From: Clostridia bacterium
GTDB lineage: Bacteria; Bacillota; Clostridia; Peptostreptococcales; Anaerovoracaceae
DNA length: 64,000 nt
Assembly (NCBI GenBank): GCA_030537495.1
Contig: JAUNMH010000001.1
Coordinates: forward strand, 1-64,000
Direction of reading: 5' to 3'
Program-made: the position numbers and the translations under genes
In this document: positions 44,855 through 55,528 of the stretch, one piece after another
Numbering within the stretch: the first letter of the stretch is position 1
Layout of the letters: each line of letters opens with the position of its first letter
The notes under the pieces: model-generated
Databases searched by the model: none
What the model saw: the letters and a program-made list of their open reading frames with translations, nothing else
Told to the model about the DNA's origin: nothing

Positions 44855-47689
44855 CTATTTCAACATTTTTTTCAAGAATTGGCCTGTGTAAGATTCCTCG
44901 CAGTCAGCAATTTCCTCAGGAGTACCTGTTGCAACTATAGTTCCGCCTCTGTTTCCGCCTTCAGGTCCCAGGTCAATTAGGTAATCCGCCCTCTTAATAA
45001 CATCTAGATTATGCTCAATTACAACAACAGTGTTTCCTGCATCTACCAGTTTTTCAAGGACCTGTATCAGCTTGTCAACATCAGCAAAATGCAGCCCTGT
45101 AGTCGGCTCATCCAAGATATATAAGGTCTTTCCTGTGCTTCTCTTAGAAAGCTCCGTAGCCAGCTTAACGCGCTGGGCTTCACCACCGGAAAGCTGAGTT
45201 GACGGCTGTCCCAATTTAATGTAATCCAGGCCAACTTCATTGAGAGTATCCAGCTGTCTCTTAATGCTAGGAATGTTTTTGAAGAAGTCTAGTGCCTCCG
45301 CTACACTCATATCCAGCACATCAAAAATGCTTTTCCCCTTATATTTAACTTCGAGGGTTTCCCTGTTGTATCTCTTTCCCTTACAAACTTCGCAAGGCAC
45401 ATAAACATCTGGCAGGAAGTGCATCTCGATTTTAATAATTCCGTCTCCGCTACATGCCTCGCATCTTCCGCCTTTTACATTGAAGCTAAAGCGTCCTTTC
45501 TCAAAACCTCTAATCTTAGCCTCCGGCAGTGATGCAAACAAATCTCTTATAGGCGTAAACATTCCCGTATATGTTGCCGGATTGGATCTCGGTGTCCTTC
45601 CAATTGGCGACTGGTCTATATTAATTACCTTATCAATATTCTCAATCCCCAGGATTTTCTTATGCTTACCCGCAGGCTCCTTAGTTCTATTAGTAATATT
45701 AGACGCACCCTTATACAAAATCTCATTAATAAGGCTGCTCTTTCCTGAACCGGAAACACCTGTAACGCATACAAATTTGCCAAGAGGAATATCTACATCC
45801 ACGTTTTTCAGATTATTTTCCTCAGCACCCTTAATGGTAATAAACTTGCCGTTTCCTTCTCGTCTATGCCTTGGAACTTCAATCTTTCTAGCTCCGGATA
45901 GATACTGTCCGGTAATTGAATCTTTGCAGGCTTTGATATCCTCTACTGTACCCTGTGCCACCAATTCTCCGCCGTAAATTCCAGCGCCTGGCCCGATGTC
46001 AATGATGTGGTCGGCAGCATACATGGTGTCTTCATCGTGTTCGACTACAAGCAGCGTGTTGCCTAAATCAGTAAGCTTTCTCAAGGTCTCCAGCAATTTC
46101 TCATTGTCGCGCTGGTGCAAGCCGATGCTTGGTTCATCCAAAATGTACAAAACCCCCATAAGGCTGGATCCTATCTGTGTCGCTAGTCTGATTCTCTGAG
46201 ATTCACCGCCAGAAAGTGTCCCCGCAGACCTGGAAAGAGTAAGGTACTCAAGGCCAACGTTAATGAGGAATTTCAATCTTTCTTTAATTTCCCTTATAAT
46301 CTGTCTGCCGATTATCTCTTCTTTTTCAGTGAGCTCCAAGCTGTTTATGAATTCGTAGGCTTCCATAATTGACATGTCGGACACATCGGCTATGTTTTTC
46401 CCGCCAACAGTTACTGCAAGAACCTCTGGTTTTAGTCTCTTTCCTTCGCAGTCAGGACAAGGCTTCGTTACCATATATTTCTGCATCTTATCCTTCATAA
46501 AATCTGAGCTGGTTTCTCTATATCGTCTTTCCAGATTGTTAAGAAGCCCTTCAAATGGATGGTCTCTCTTTGTTTCATTACCTGATGTTCTGCTTACATA
46601 GGTATATTTAATGTGTCTATCACCAGTTCCATAAAGAAGCTCTTTTTTGAATTTTTCTGGAAGATCTTTGTAAGGCACACTAATATCCACTCCATGCTGA
46701 AGAGCAAGAGCGTCTATCATCTGTCTGTATATTCCTGCAAATTCAATAGATGCGAAAACCGTTCCTAGAGCGCCCTTGGTGATGCTAAGGTCTGTCTTTA
46801 TAATTTTCTCCGGGTCAAGTTTCTGTGTAAAACCAAGTCCGTTACATGTAGGACATGCGCCGAAGGGACTGTTAAATGAAAACATTCTCGGTTCTAGTTC
46901 TTCCATGCTTATGCCGTGCTCAGGACATGCTAGCTTGCTTGAAAAAGTCTTTTCCTGCTTCCAGTCGTCGGCCATGAACTGTACGGTTGCAAGGCCGTCA
47001 CTTTCTTTCATCGAAAGTTCCAGAGCTTCAGCCAATCTGCTTTCCTGGCCTTCTCTAACTACTATTCTGTCTACAACAATGTCTATGTTATGAGCAAATT
47101 TCTTATCTAACTTGATTTCTTCTTCATCTATAAGCCTCATTTCCCCATCAATTCTGACTCTGGTAAAGCCCTCTCTTCTGATTCTGTCGAGGATTTTTTC
47201 ATGCTCACCCTTACGCTTACGCACTACGGGAGCCATGATTATGAGTTTTGTTCCTTCTGGATACCCTAATATAATATCAACCATCTGGTCAACGGTCTGG
47301 CTCGTAATTGGCTTGCCACAAACCGGACAGTGTGGCTGACCGATGCGGGCGTACAGCAGTCTCAGGTAGTCGTGGATTTCAGTCACTGTGCCCACTGTAG
47401 ATCTAGGGTTCTTGCTCGTAGTCTTCTGGTCAATGGAAATTGCCGGCGAAAGTCCGTCGATAAGCTCAACGTCGGGCTTATCCATCTGGCCCAGGAACTG
47501 TCTGGCATAGGCAGAAAGGCTCTCCACATAACGCCTCTGACCCTCGGCATAAATGGTATCAAAAGCCAGAGATGATTTTCCCGACCCCGACAGGCCAGTA
47601 ATTACAACCATCTTGTCTCTCGGAATATTTACATCTATATGTTTAAGGTTATTTTCATTTGCCCCTTTAATTATTATTTCATTTCCCAA
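44855..47689 (-). CDS. uvrA: Excinuclease ABC subunit UvrA
   Basis: 944 residues. Two ABC ATPase modules ([20 protein letters not shown] and [14 protein letters not shown]), two ABC signatures ([16 protein letters not shown]), and zinc-finger cysteine pairs ([15 protein letters not shown]). Damage-recognition dimer of nucleotide excision repair. Starts with TTG about 12 bases after AAAGGAGGGG. 30 bases after uvrB; same operon. Confidence 0.97.
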   Translation of the reverse strand: MGNEIIIKGANENNLKHIDVNIPRDKMVVITGLSGSGKSSLAFDTIYAEGQRRYVESLSAYARQFLGQMDKPDVELIDGLSPAISIDQKTTSKNPRSTVGTVTEIHDYLRLLYARIGQPHCPVCGKPITSQTVDQMVDIILGYPEGTKLIIMAPVVRKRKGEHEKILDRIRREGFTRVRIDGEMRLIDEEEIKLDKKFAHNIDIVVDRIVVREGQESRLAEALELSMKESDGLATVQFMADDWKQEKTFSSKLACPEHGISMEELEPRMFSFNSPFGACPTCNGLGFTQKLDPEKIIKTDLSITKGALGTVFASIEFAGIYRQMIDALALQHGVDISVPYKDLPEKFKKELLYGTGDRHIKYTYVSRTSGNETKRDHPFEGLLNNLERRYRETSSDFMKDKMQKYMVTKPCPDCEGKRLKPEVLAVTVGGKNIADVSDMSIMEAYEFINSLELTEKEEIIGRQIIREIKERLKFLINVGLEYLTLSRSAGTLSGGESQRIRLATQIGSSLMGVLYILDEPSIGLHQRDNEKLLETLRKLTDLGNTLLVVEHDEDTMYAADHIIDIGPGAGIYGGELVAQGTVEDIKACKDSITGQYLSGARKIEVPRHRREGNGKFITIKGAEENNLKNVDVDIPLGKFVCVTGVSGSGKSSLINEILYKGASNITNRTKEPAGKHKKILGIENIDKVINIDQSPIGRTPRSNPATYTGMFTPIRDLFASLPEAKIRGFEKGRFSFNVKGGRCEACSGDGIIKIEMHFLPDVYVPCEVCKGKRYNRETLEVKYKGKSIFDVLDMSVAEALDFFKNIPSIKRQLDTLNEVGLDYIKLGQPSTQLSGGEAQRVKLATELSKRSTGKTLYILDEPTTGLHFADVDKLIQVLEKLVDAGNTVVVIEHNLDVIKRADYLIDLGPEGGNRGGTIVATGTPEEIADCEESYTGQFLKKMLK

Positions 47690-47719
47690 ATTCGTTGTCC
47701 CCTCCTTTTTGAACTAGTG

Positions 47720-49690
47720 CTACAGGCGCACTTTGTATTCAAATATCTGGTCACGCAGCTCTGCCGCTCTCTCGAACTGTAGGTCTGAAGCTGCCTGCTG
47801 CATTTCCTTTTCCAATTTCTTTACGTAATCGGCTAGTTCCTTGTGAGTCATTTCAAGCGGCTTCTTTCCCTTATATGTGCTCTCACTTTCAGCTGCCCTA
47901 GTCGCTTCAATTACCGCTCTTACCGATTTCTGAACGCTCTTAGGCGTAATTCCATGTTCCCTGTTGTATTTATCCTGGATTCCGCGTCTTCTGTCCGTCT
48001 CGTCCATGGCAGCCTTCATGGCCTGGCTTACATGATCAGCGTACATAATTACTCGGCCCTCTGCATTTCTCGCCGCGCGACCAATGGTCTGTATCAAAGA
48101 CGTCTCAGTACGCAGGAACCCTTCCTTGTCTGCATCTAAAATAGCAACTAAAGTTACCTCCGGAATGTCCAGTCCCTCTCTAAGTAGGTTGATTCCCACT
48201 AGAACATCGAACTCTCCAAGGCGCAAATCTCTTATGATTTCAAGTCGTTCCAAGGTATCAACTTCAGAGTGTAGATATCTTACTCTTATGCCCGCATTGG
48301 TCAAATATGTAGTCAGACTCTCCGCCATTTTCTTCGTAAGGGTAGTAACAAAAGCCCTATTCCCAGCCTTTGACACTTTCTTCAGCTCGCCAATAAGGTC
48401 ATCGATCTGACCCTCTGTTGGGCGTACTTCAATAGGCGGGTCAAGAAGTCCAGTCGGTCTGATAATCTGCTCTGCACTAATGCCTCCGGACTGCTCTTTC
48501 TCATAGGCTGCAGGCGTTGCACTGACGTAAATGGCCTGGTTTACCATACCCTCAAATTCCGCAAATTGCAGAGGTCTATTGTCTAATGCCGATGGAAGCC
48601 TGAACCCAAAGTCCACAAGAGAAGACTTTCTCGAACGGTCCCCAGCATACATGGCCCTAAGCTGTGGCAACATTACGTGTGACTCGTCTATCAAAACCAG
48701 AAAATCTTCAGGGAAATAGTCTATTAGTGTATAAGGCCTAGTCCCTGGCGCAGTTCCTGCCAGGTGCCTTGAATAGTTCTCAATTCCCTTACAGCTTCCG
48801 ATTTCGCGAAGCATTTCTATATCATATCTTGTTCTCTGTTCTATTCTCTGGGCTTCTAACAGCTTTCCTCTATCTTGGAACCACTGGACTCTTTCTTTAA
48901 GTTCTTCTTCTATGGTGCCAATGGCTCTCTCCATATTTTCCTTAGTCGTTACATAGTGAGAAGCCGGATAAATAGCTACATGATTTCTTATACCCAGAAT
49001 TTCTCCTGTCAAAGGATTCATTTCTTTTATTGTTTCGATTTCATCACCGAATAATTCGACTCTGATGGCTTTGTCCGAGCCTGCTGGGAAGATGTCTATG
49101 ATGTCACCTCTGACGCGGAATGTACCTCTTTCGAAGGCCAAATCGTTTCTGTTGTATTGGATGTCCACCAGCTTGCGCAAGATTTCGTTGCGTGGCTTTT
49201 CCATGCCTGGTCTTAAGGACAGCATTTGATTTTCGTAATCGAATGGGCTACCTAAGCCGTATATGCAGGAAACGGAAGCTACGATTATAACGTCTCTTCT
49301 CTCCGCTAGGGCCGCAGTGGCCGAGTGCCTAAGTTTCTCTATTTCATCGTTGATTTGCGAGTCTTTTTCAATATATGTATCTGTGGATGGAACATAGGCT
49401 TCCGGCTGGTAGTAATCATAATAGCTGACAAAATACTCCACCGCGTTCTCCGGAAAGAACTCCTTAAACTCACCATGCAGTTGGGCTGCCAAGGTCTTAT
49501 TATGTGAAATTACCAGCGTCGGCTTCTGCACCTGTTCTATGATATTTGCCATAGTAAAGGTCTTTCCGGAACCAGTAACGCCCATTAAGGTCTGGTGCTT
49601 CTTACCTTCCCTTATGCCTCTGACTAGCTTCTCCACTGCCTGTGGCTGATCACCCATCATCTTAAATTCTGAATGTAGTTTGAACTCCAT
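47720..49690 (-). CDS. uvrB: Excinuclease ABC subunit UvrB
   Basis: 656 residues. Helicase motif [13 protein letters not shown], the DNA-inserting hairpin region [13 protein letters not shown], helicase motif [11 protein letters not shown], and a C-terminal UvrC-binding UVR motif ([14 protein letters not shown]). ATG 49690 follows GAGAAAGGAAAACGA; an upstream frame extension is not used. A LexA-box-like site lies upstream. Confidence 0.97.
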   Translation of the reverse strand: MEFKLHSEFKMMGDQPQAVEKLVRGIREGKKHQTLMGVTGSGKTFTMANIIEQVQKPTLVISHNKTLAAQLHGEFKEFFPENAVEYFVSYYDYYQPEAYVPSTDTYIEKDSQINDEIEKLRHSATAALAERRDVIIVASVSCIYGLGSPFDYENQMLSLRPGMEKPRNEILRKLVDIQYNRNDLAFERGTFRVRGDIIDIFPAGSDKAIRVELFGDEIETIKEMNPLTGEILGIRNHVAIYPASHYVTTKENMERAIGTIEEELKERVQWFQDRGKLLEAQRIEQRTRYDIEMLREIGSCKGIENYSRHLAGTAPGTRPYTLIDYFPEDFLVLIDESHVMLPQLRAMYAGDRSRKSSLVDFGFRLPSALDNRPLQFAEFEGMVNQAIYVSATPAAYEKEQSGGISAEQIIRPTGLLDPPIEVRPTEGQIDDLIGELKKVSKAGNRAFVTTLTKKMAESLTTYLTNAGIRVRYLHSEVDTLERLEIIRDLRLGEFDVLVGINLLREGLDIPEVTLVAILDADKEGFLRTETSLIQTIGRAARNAEGRVIMYADHVSQAMKAAMDETDRRRGIQDKYNREHGITPKSVQKSVRAVIEATRAAESESTYKGKKPLEMTHKELADYVKKLEKEMQQAASDLQFERAAELRDQIFEYKVRL

Positions 49691-49736
49691 TTCTCGTTTT
49701 CCTTTCTCAGTGACAAGGACATTGTAACACAAAAAA

Positions 49737-49802
49737 TATAAAAAGTATAGCCAAAAACGAACATAGGTTTTCCAAATTGCGGTTATGTCTATACTTTTTA
49801 TA
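49737..49802 (-). promoter_or_regulatory. SOS (LexA) box and inverted repeat upstream of uvrBA
   Basis: CGAACATAGGTTTTC at 49758-49772 resembles the Gram-positive LexA box (GAAC-N4-GTTC, one mismatch), about 70 bases before the uvrB start. It sits between the arms of a perfect 14-bp inverted repeat, TATAAAAAGTATAG (49737) and CTATACTTTTTATA (49789). Confidence 0.55.
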
Positions 49803-49886
49803 AACTTTGCTTTTCGATTCGAGATTCTCTAAGATAGATACGATTTTGCATTGATTACAACATCCATACTCTCTGTTACAAGGACG

Positions 49887-50121
49887 TTATCCTGCTCCGC
49901 ATTCGGCAGCACTTCTTCGCTTTTGCTGCTCGTAAATCTTCCGCTGCTCTAAAATTGCTTCAAATACATAATCTGGTATCGGAATTTCCCGATAGCTGGA
50001 GGATGTTTTCAGACGCACCTCCTGCTTACCGAAGCCCCATCAATACATTCAGAAGTACTTGCATATGAATCGGCGTATCCTTACTGGCTTCCAATACGGT
50101 TTGGATCTGCTCCATCGTCAA
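49887..50121 (-). pseudogene. Tyrosine recombinase (integrase) remnant
   Basis: Fragments TMEQIQTVLEASKDTPIHMQ with LLNVLMGLR, then in another frame QEVRLKTSSSYREIPIPDYV, match the catalytic domain of phage/ICE integrases. Internal deletion and frameshift; no catalytic tyrosine or C-terminal end remains. Fused upstream to a transposase fragment. Confidence 0.6.
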
Positions 50122-50419
50122 AGTCTTTTGCAGGAACAGGTATCCGACCTGAAAGGTATATTGGTAGTCTTTCGTAATCAATTTCGCCGGAGAAAGCGTG
50201 AAAGAAACGTCTAGGTTTTCCACTTTTTTCCTGTTGGGTTAAAAATGTAGCGCGTTCCTTTGCCCATTCCATCGGATCGCGGCCTGTTTTTTCGCGAATT
50301 TCCTGTTCGCTGCCGAGTTTTTCAACGGTAATGGTGCGTTCAATCCCTTTGGTATTATAATATGTTTTGATGATGTAGAAACGGAGACCTAATTTAGACT
50401 TGCTGATTCTGACCCTCAT
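50122..50419 (-). pseudogene. IS1634-type transposase N-terminal remnant
   Basis: The start MRVRISKSKLGLRFYIIKTY, then GIERTITVEKLGS and DPMEWAKE, resembles the N-terminus of IS1634-family (IS4-like) transposases. After a frameshift QYTFQVGYLFLQK continues the family's pattern, then it runs into integrase sequence. Only a quarter of a normal transposase remains; no terminal repeats found. Confidence 0.6.
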
Positions 50420-50515
50420 GTGGTGCCTCCTAGTGGATAGATATATCTATATTACGCTACAAGACGTAAAGTGACGCAAAATAAAATTTAAGAAATTGAC
50501 AAATGAAAAGCATAC

Positions 50516-50543
50516 AAGGACTCCTTTCTCGGAAGGAGTCCTT
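50516..50543. terminator. Hairpin, possibly an orphan terminator
   Basis: AAGGACTCCTT and AAGGAGTCCTT form a perfect 11-bp stem with a 6-base loop in the otherwise empty stretch 50420-50667. No T-run follows on either strand. Confidence 0.4.
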
Positions 50544-50667
50544 GACATGGTTAAAAACCTGTATTATATTATTTTCAGCTAAGAACAATTGAAACTTCAA
50601 GGGTTTCATAGTTTCAAATTACCATGGAAGGTAATTTACAGACTTTTTTCATGAAATAGGCTAAGGT

Positions 50668-51132
50668 CTAATAATATCCGTAAACGCCCTCCCGCGGCGT
50701 GAGCGTCGGATCGATTTCAACTGCCAGATCATGCGTTTTGTCCTCTTCCTCTCCTGTCTTATGCGCGATCGGAAAGCCCAGCGGCAGCTTACCGCCCATC
50801 TTGTGATTGACCTGTTGCTGCAGTAAGATGCGCTCCAGTTCTTCTGACACCGCCGGACTGACCAGTGTCCTTCTGTACATTTTTTCGAACAGATCCCCGA
50901 TCTCTTTCGGCACGAAATAATTCTGGATTCCGCGGCTTTCCCGTTCCTCATCGTAATAGGCACGGTTAAATTGCGTTCCCACAAGCCCCAATTCCTGAAA
51001 TGCGGCAATCACGCGATCATTGCCGTAATGGCGATACAGCGCGTTGGTCGCGGTTGTATCGCTGATGACGCTCATAAACTTGTACAAGCTGTTGATGTCC
51101 AGCGTCACATCGCCGTTTTGATCGCCGGTCAT
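50668..51132 (-). pseudogene. Class A beta-lactamase-like serine hydrolase, truncated
   Basis: About 154 residues. SDTTATNAL stands for the SDN loop region, and KTGEEEDKTHD for the KTG motif of class A enzymes. The N-terminal third with the SxxK nucleophile is missing, and the C-terminus ends too early. The ATG at 51132 has GGAGG eight bases upstream, so a short inactive product may still be made. It follows the D-aminoacylase stop by 15 bases. A 5' deletion fused it to the end of that gene. Confidence 0.62.
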
Positions 51133-51147
51133 GTGCTGCACCTCCAT

Positions 51148-52713
51148 TCACTTTGTACGGCGAAGTACTTTTCCTGCTGCCGCACCGGTATGTTTGCCGT
51201 TTTGTGCGGTCAGTACGCCGTTTACATAAACCTGCACGATGCCGTCACAGGCCTGCGCAGGCTTTTCATAAGAAGGGGCGTCCTTGATCTTATCAGCGTC
51301 AAAAATAACAAGATCCGCCCACATGCCTTCCCGCAGCAGACCTCTGTCCTGCAGATTCAGCCTTGCCGCCGGCAGTCCCGTCATCTTATGGATGGCGGTT
51401 TCCAGAGGGAAAAGCTTGCGTTCCAAACAGTAATGGCTGATGACACGCGGGAATGTTCCGAAAAATCTCGGATGCGGCCTGCCCGCGTAAGCAAGCGGCA
51501 CTGCCTTTCCGTCCGATCCTATCATCACATACGGCTGTTTCATGATGTATTCGATGTCTTCCTCGCACATGCCGAAATTGACCTCGTCAACGCGTCCTTT
51601 CTCTTCCAACACCAGATTCATGACCGCTTCCGCAGGGTCGCAGCCCATCATCCGTGCGATTTCGGTCATAGGTTTCCCGACGGCCCATTGGTTTTTTTCA
51701 CTTTCGGCGTAGCCGACGTAAATGTCTCCCCAACGACTGACATGGCCTGCATTCGACTCCTGACGCATTTTTTCTCTGCTCTCAGGATCCTGAATCCGGT
51801 CGAAAAGCGCCTCCATACCGCCTTCAAACGCCCATGCCGGCAGATTGCTGTCGAGGGTTGTGGAAGAAGCACAGTACGGATACTGATCCGCCTTGACGTC
51901 CAGTCCCCTGCGCCTTGCCTGATCGATGAGCGCGATCGTCGTTTTGCAGTGTACCTGCCAGACTGATTTTTTGATCACCTTGTGGTGTGAAATTTCAAGC
52001 GGCACGCCGGAACGTTCGCAGATTTCAATTGCCTCCTTGACCGCCTCGACGACCTGTTCACCTTCCTCTCGCATATGGGTGGCGTAAAACGCGCCGTAAG
52101 GCACGAGCTCTTTGCAAAGTTCCACCAGCTCTTCCGTATCCGCATAGCACCCCGGCGGATAGATCAGACCGCTCGACATCGCAAACGCGCCGTCCTCCAG
52201 CGCTTCGCGAAGAAGCGCACGCATCGTTTCCATTTCCCCGGAGGTCGGTTTGCGGTTTTCAAATCCCATGGCGGCCACACGAATGCTTCCATGCCCGACT
52301 TCTGTTCCGAAATTCACACTGATCGGTGCTTGCTCCATTTTATCAAGGAATTCGCCGACCGTGTTCCATTCATAACTTAAATCTCCGACATAAGCGCGGA
52401 GCATTTCTTTTTTTTCAGGATCATGGCTGACCGGCGCGGTTGACAGACCGCAGTTTCCTCCGATCTCGGTGGTAATCCCCTGCAGGATTCTGCTTTCCGC
52501 CTGCGGATATTCCATCAAGGTCGTGTCGCTATGCGAGTGAATGTCGATAAAGCCCGGCGCTGCGTACAAATCCCCGCCGTCAACGGTGTTTTCTTCTTGT
52601 GCGATACATCCGATTTTGCGGATGCGGCCGTCTTGGATGCCGATATCTCCACGATACCACGGTGCGGCGCTTCCGTCGATGATTCTCACATTTTTGATTA
52701 CTTTGTCAAACAT
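51148..52713 (-). CDS. N-acyl-D-amino-acid deacylase (D-aminoacylase)
   Basis: Amidohydrolase releasing D-amino acids from N-acyl forms. 521 residues; the metal motif FIDIHSHSDTT, CGLSTAP, later ATHMREEG and ISHHKV (metal histidines), and the D in MIGSDGKAVP are conserved. ATG 52713 gives a 9-base spacing from TAGGAG. It is the one intact gene in a decayed block with permease and regulator remnants, and is GC-richer than the neighbouring core genes, suggesting a separate origin. Confidence 0.88.
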   Translation of the reverse strand: MFDKVIKNVRIIDGSAAPWYRGDIGIQDGRIRKIGCIAQEENTVDGGDLYAAPGFIDIHSHSDTTLMEYPQAESRILQGITTEIGGNCGLSTAPVSHDPEKKEMLRAYVGDLSYEWNTVGEFLDKMEQAPISVNFGTEVGHGSIRVAAMGFENRKPTSGEMETMRALLREALEDGAFAMSSGLIYPPGCYADTEELVELCKELVPYGAFYATHMREEGEQVVEAVKEAIEICERSGVPLEISHHKVIKKSVWQVHCKTTIALIDQARRRGLDVKADQYPYCASSTTLDSNLPAWAFEGGMEALFDRIQDPESREKMRQESNAGHVSRWGDIYVGYAESEKNQWAVGKPMTEIARMMGCDPAEAVMNLVLEEKGRVDEVNFGMCEEDIEYIMKQPYVMIGSDGKAVPLAYAGRPHPRFFGTFPRVISHYCLERKLFPLETAIHKMTGLPAARLNLQDRGLLREGMWADLVIFDADKIKDAPSYEKPAQACDGIVQVYVNGVLTAQNGKHTGAAAGKVLRRTK

Positions 52714-52933
52714 TTTCATTTTCTCCTAATGATGAAAACGGGGCTGCCGGAACCTTTTCGCGGAAGAGATTCCCCACATGCGTGAAGACCGCTGTCACGC
52801 CGGGAACATCCGTAATCAGGTTCCGTTCTCCTTTTTCGTATTTGTGTTTCAGTTCTGTTTTACATTCTTTCGGTTATCCCATATTTTCTTCTCTAGCCAT
52901 ATTTTTAAGTGGTTTGCCAGCTTGGTTTTCTCT

Positions 52934-53569
52934 CTACTTCTCCTGATTCTGTGTTTCTTTTTTCAATCTCTTGTCGAACAGGAACCACGTAAGAACGCCC
53001 AGTGCCGGAACGACCAGGCCGATGCATGCTGTTACCGGATCCTCCATCAATGTATTGATCATCAATGCCGCGAACAGAATGATCGCGATTGGGATCATTT
53101 TTGCGATCATCGAAACATTCTGCAGAATGGAGCCCATCTTGATACCAAGGCAGTTATACGCCGTCAAGGCGATAATCAGTATGATCGCGATGAGCTTGAC
53201 CTGCATGCCGGACAGATCCACAAAGTTATTCAAAGCGGTCGCAAGCGCGATTGCCAGCGCCGCAATCGAGCCGGAACCGCTGACAAGCCAGCTTGTGAAT
53301 CCAAAGGAATAACCGACTGCCGGGTGATAAGCTTTGTCCATGTAAACAACCATGCCGCCTGATTTTGGATCGCTGGCCCCCAGCTCCGCGAAACAAAGTC
53401 CGCCGAGCAGTGATACCACACCGCCGATGACCCAGCACAACAGCGCGAGTCCCATACTCATATTGGTCCTCTGCAGCACATAAGATCCCAGATAGAAGAT
53501 ACCGGAAGCGGTCGTAATCGTCCTTGAGAAAATATTCCAGAAGGACAGCGATATCTTCTTTTCGCGCAC
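52934..53569 (-). pseudogene. APC-family amino acid permease remnant
   Basis: Open frame of 211 residues. [20 protein letters not shown] starts within helix 1 of an APC permease; [17 protein letters not shown] is helix 2/3. After MGSILQNVSMIAKMIPIAII the text jumps to the last helix and tail (VTACIGLVVPALGVLTWFLF), so about half the protein is deleted. The first 15 residues belong to another frame of the sigma-54 regulator remnant. Likely the former partner of the D-aminoacylase. Confidence 0.68.
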
Positions 53570-53804
53570 GCAGCGGCGGCATTTTAATCTGCAACACGTT
53601 CAGACGGTAATACAAGTCCTCCATAGCCTTGGAGCGATGTTTGATATCCCGAAACGAGTGTTTCGCAAACAGACCTTTTTCAACCAGTTTTTTGTTCAGA
53701 CTACGTTCCATCGCCATAATTTCTGTCTCACCTTTGAGGACAACATGATTCAGCTTGCGGATGACCGCTTTATTCTGCTCATCGCGATATACGATTTCAA
53801 TTTT
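53521..53804 (-). pseudogene. Sigma-54-dependent regulator remnant
   Basis: The sensor-side linker ([20 protein letters not shown]) joins directly to the late AAA+ piece [20 protein letters not shown]. The Walker A/B core and the GAFTGA loop that contact sigma-54 are deleted, as is the C-terminal HTH. A TAA stop lies at its 5' side. Downstream it runs into the permease fragment. Confidence 0.65.
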
Positions 53805-53865
53805 TTAGATATTTGTACCAAACCGCTGGGTGCGGTGGCTATGTTTCAAACAACTTAATATCATG

Positions 53866-53899
53866 AACAGTTCTTTCGCATTGAGAGAACTGTTTTTTA
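53866..53899 (+). terminator. Orphan plus-strand terminator
   Basis: AACAGTTCT and AGAACTGTT with a TTTTTT tail. No plus-strand gene remains upstream, so it may have served a lost gene. Confidence 0.6.
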
Positions 53900-54019
53900 A
53901 TTTTTAAACTGGTTGCAACTTATTTGCATCTCGTTTTATCCTGTTGAAAGTCGGGAATCCAGGTTGCATCAAACATGTCTATTGACACATCTTGATTCTT
54001 TTCATTCTAACAATTCAAA

Positions 54020-54622
54020 TCAATGATGCGACATATACAAAATAATCACAGTGTACAAAGGCTGCAAGCATACTATCATAATACAAAAAGTAATAAATGC
54101 ATATATCAGCGATAATATACTCCACAGTTTCGAGTATCCAGGCAATATTTCAAAGCGTTTTTTCACAACAACCCCTTTCTTGTCAAGCAGCCTTTCAAAG
54201 AAATTATTCACAGAAATTGCCTCCGGTATGCCCAGGCGGAAGAAAGGAAGATAAAGTGTCGGCTTTTCTCCTTTTTCAGGATTTATATGGTCATATAGTG
54301 CTACCCCTTTCCTTCCAAAATCGGCGAACTTAATATCGTCCATTGCCATGGATTTTGAACGGTTAAACAGTACATTACAGTAAGTGATCTTGTTTTCATC
54401 GTATAGACTGTAAAAAAATTTATATCCAAAAAAAATACCTGTCAGTATTGCAAATAAAACGAAATAATATAGATATGTCGGAAGCAGATAGACCTCGTAG
54501 CCTTCTATATTATATACTTTTATTTCTGTAACCAGTACTAATCGCAGAATGCCTGCGGCCACCAGCATCAGATACATAACAATTTTGGCCTTATTTGTAT
54601 ATGTGTAGGATATTTTGTACAT
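54020..54622 (-). CDS. Membrane protein of unknown function (200 aa)
   Basis: Two N-terminal hydrophobic helices (about 17-33 and 50-70), a soluble middle part with KITYCNVLFNRSKSM and KFADFGRKG resembling a small PH-like beta domain, and two C-terminal helices. ATG 54622 follows AAGGAGGACTACTT. Alone between the decayed block and the SpmA/B genes, on the opposite strand. No family recognised. Confidence 0.6.
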   Translation of the reverse strand: MYKISYTYTNKAKIVMYLMLVAAGILRLVLVTEIKVYNIEGYEVYLLPTYLYYFVLFAILTGIFFGYKFFYSLYDENKITYCNVLFNRSKSMAMDDIKFADFGRKGVALYDHINPEKGEKPTLYLPFFRLGIPEAISVNNFFERLLDKKGVVVKKRFEILPGYSKLWSILSLIYAFITFCIMIVCLQPLYTVIILYMSHH

Positions 54623-54820
54623 AAGTAGTCCTCCTTGCGTCATCTTTCTACATTTCAATACAATCTTACTTAAAGAGCAAGATTTATGCCACCAGCACCT
54701 GGATTCTATCCATTTTCATTATTAAAATTTTTCGTCAAATTTTGGCATGTTATTTGCTTTATCTTACTCTTGTAATTTATTGCTCAGTTTTACTAATATA
54801 AGATTTAGGAGGACTTTATT

Positions 54821-55528
54821 ATGATGAACTGGATTTGGCTGGTATTGATCGGTGCTTCGGTCATTGCCGGCATCTGTACAGGCACAATCGGTGCAGTACA
54901 AGACAATTTATTTTCCTTTGCTGACACCGCTGTAGAATTGGCACTTGGACTGATCGGTGTCATGACATTTTTCTGCGGATTAATGAAAATTATGGAGGAA
55001 GCGGGTCTGTGCGAAAAATTAGGGCAGGCAATCTCACCTGTTATGAAACACTTATTCCCTGGAGTTCCAAAAGATCATCCCGCAAATTCGGCCATAGCCA
55101 TGTACGTTGCGGCCAGTGTTCTCGGTCTCGGAAACGCATGTACCCCTCTCGGGATCAAGGCAATGCAGGAATTACAGACACTAAACAAAACAGAAAACAT
55201 CGCTACAGATGCACAATGTATGGTTATGGCAATTTCTACCGGATCCATTACCCTGATTCCAACAACAGTTATCGCAATGCGTACTGCAGTACAGGCAGAA
55301 GGCGCCGCTGAAATTGTAGGTCCTACAATTTTATCAACAATGTGTGCCGCACTTGTCTGCATTATCTTAACGAAGCTTCTCGGCAGGTTGAAATGTTTCA
55401 ATTATAATCAGATCATTGAAAAAGAAAAGGCTGCAGGAACGCTCAGAATCAACAAGAACTACGTGGGCAACGATCCCATCGTTTTAACAGGAGTTCCAAA
55501 GAAGGAGGCAGATGAAGTATGTCAGTAG
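54821..55528 (+). CDS. Nucleoside recognition (SpmA-like) membrane protein
   Basis: 235 residues with several helices; the nucleoside-gate/SpmA pattern GLIGVMTFFCGLMKIMEEAG and NSAIAMYVAASVLGLGNACT is clear. SpmA and SpmB were named for spore maturation in Bacillus but occur widely outside sporulation. No other sporulation gene is in the window; the operon context is peptide metabolism. AGGAGGACTTTATT before the ATG. Overlaps the SpmB-like gene by 10 bases. Confidence 0.85.
   Translation: MMNWIWLVLIGASVIAGICTGTIGAVQDNLFSFADTAVELALGLIGVMTFFCGLMKIMEEAGLCEKLGQAISPVMKHLFPGVPKDHPANSAIAMYVAASVLGLGNACTPLGIKAMQELQTLNKTENIATDAQCMVMAISTGSITLIPTTVIAMRTAVQAEGAAEIVGPTILSTMCAALVCIILTKLLGRLKCFNYNQIIEKEKAAGTLRINKNYVGNDPIVLTGVPKKEADEVCQ

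Noticed and set aside
50971..51966. A 331-codon open frame on the plus strand opposite the D-aminoacylase
   Set aside because: It is the antisense shadow of a GC-rich coding gene; its translation is rich in His/Arg/Cys with no family pattern, and it has no ribosome site.
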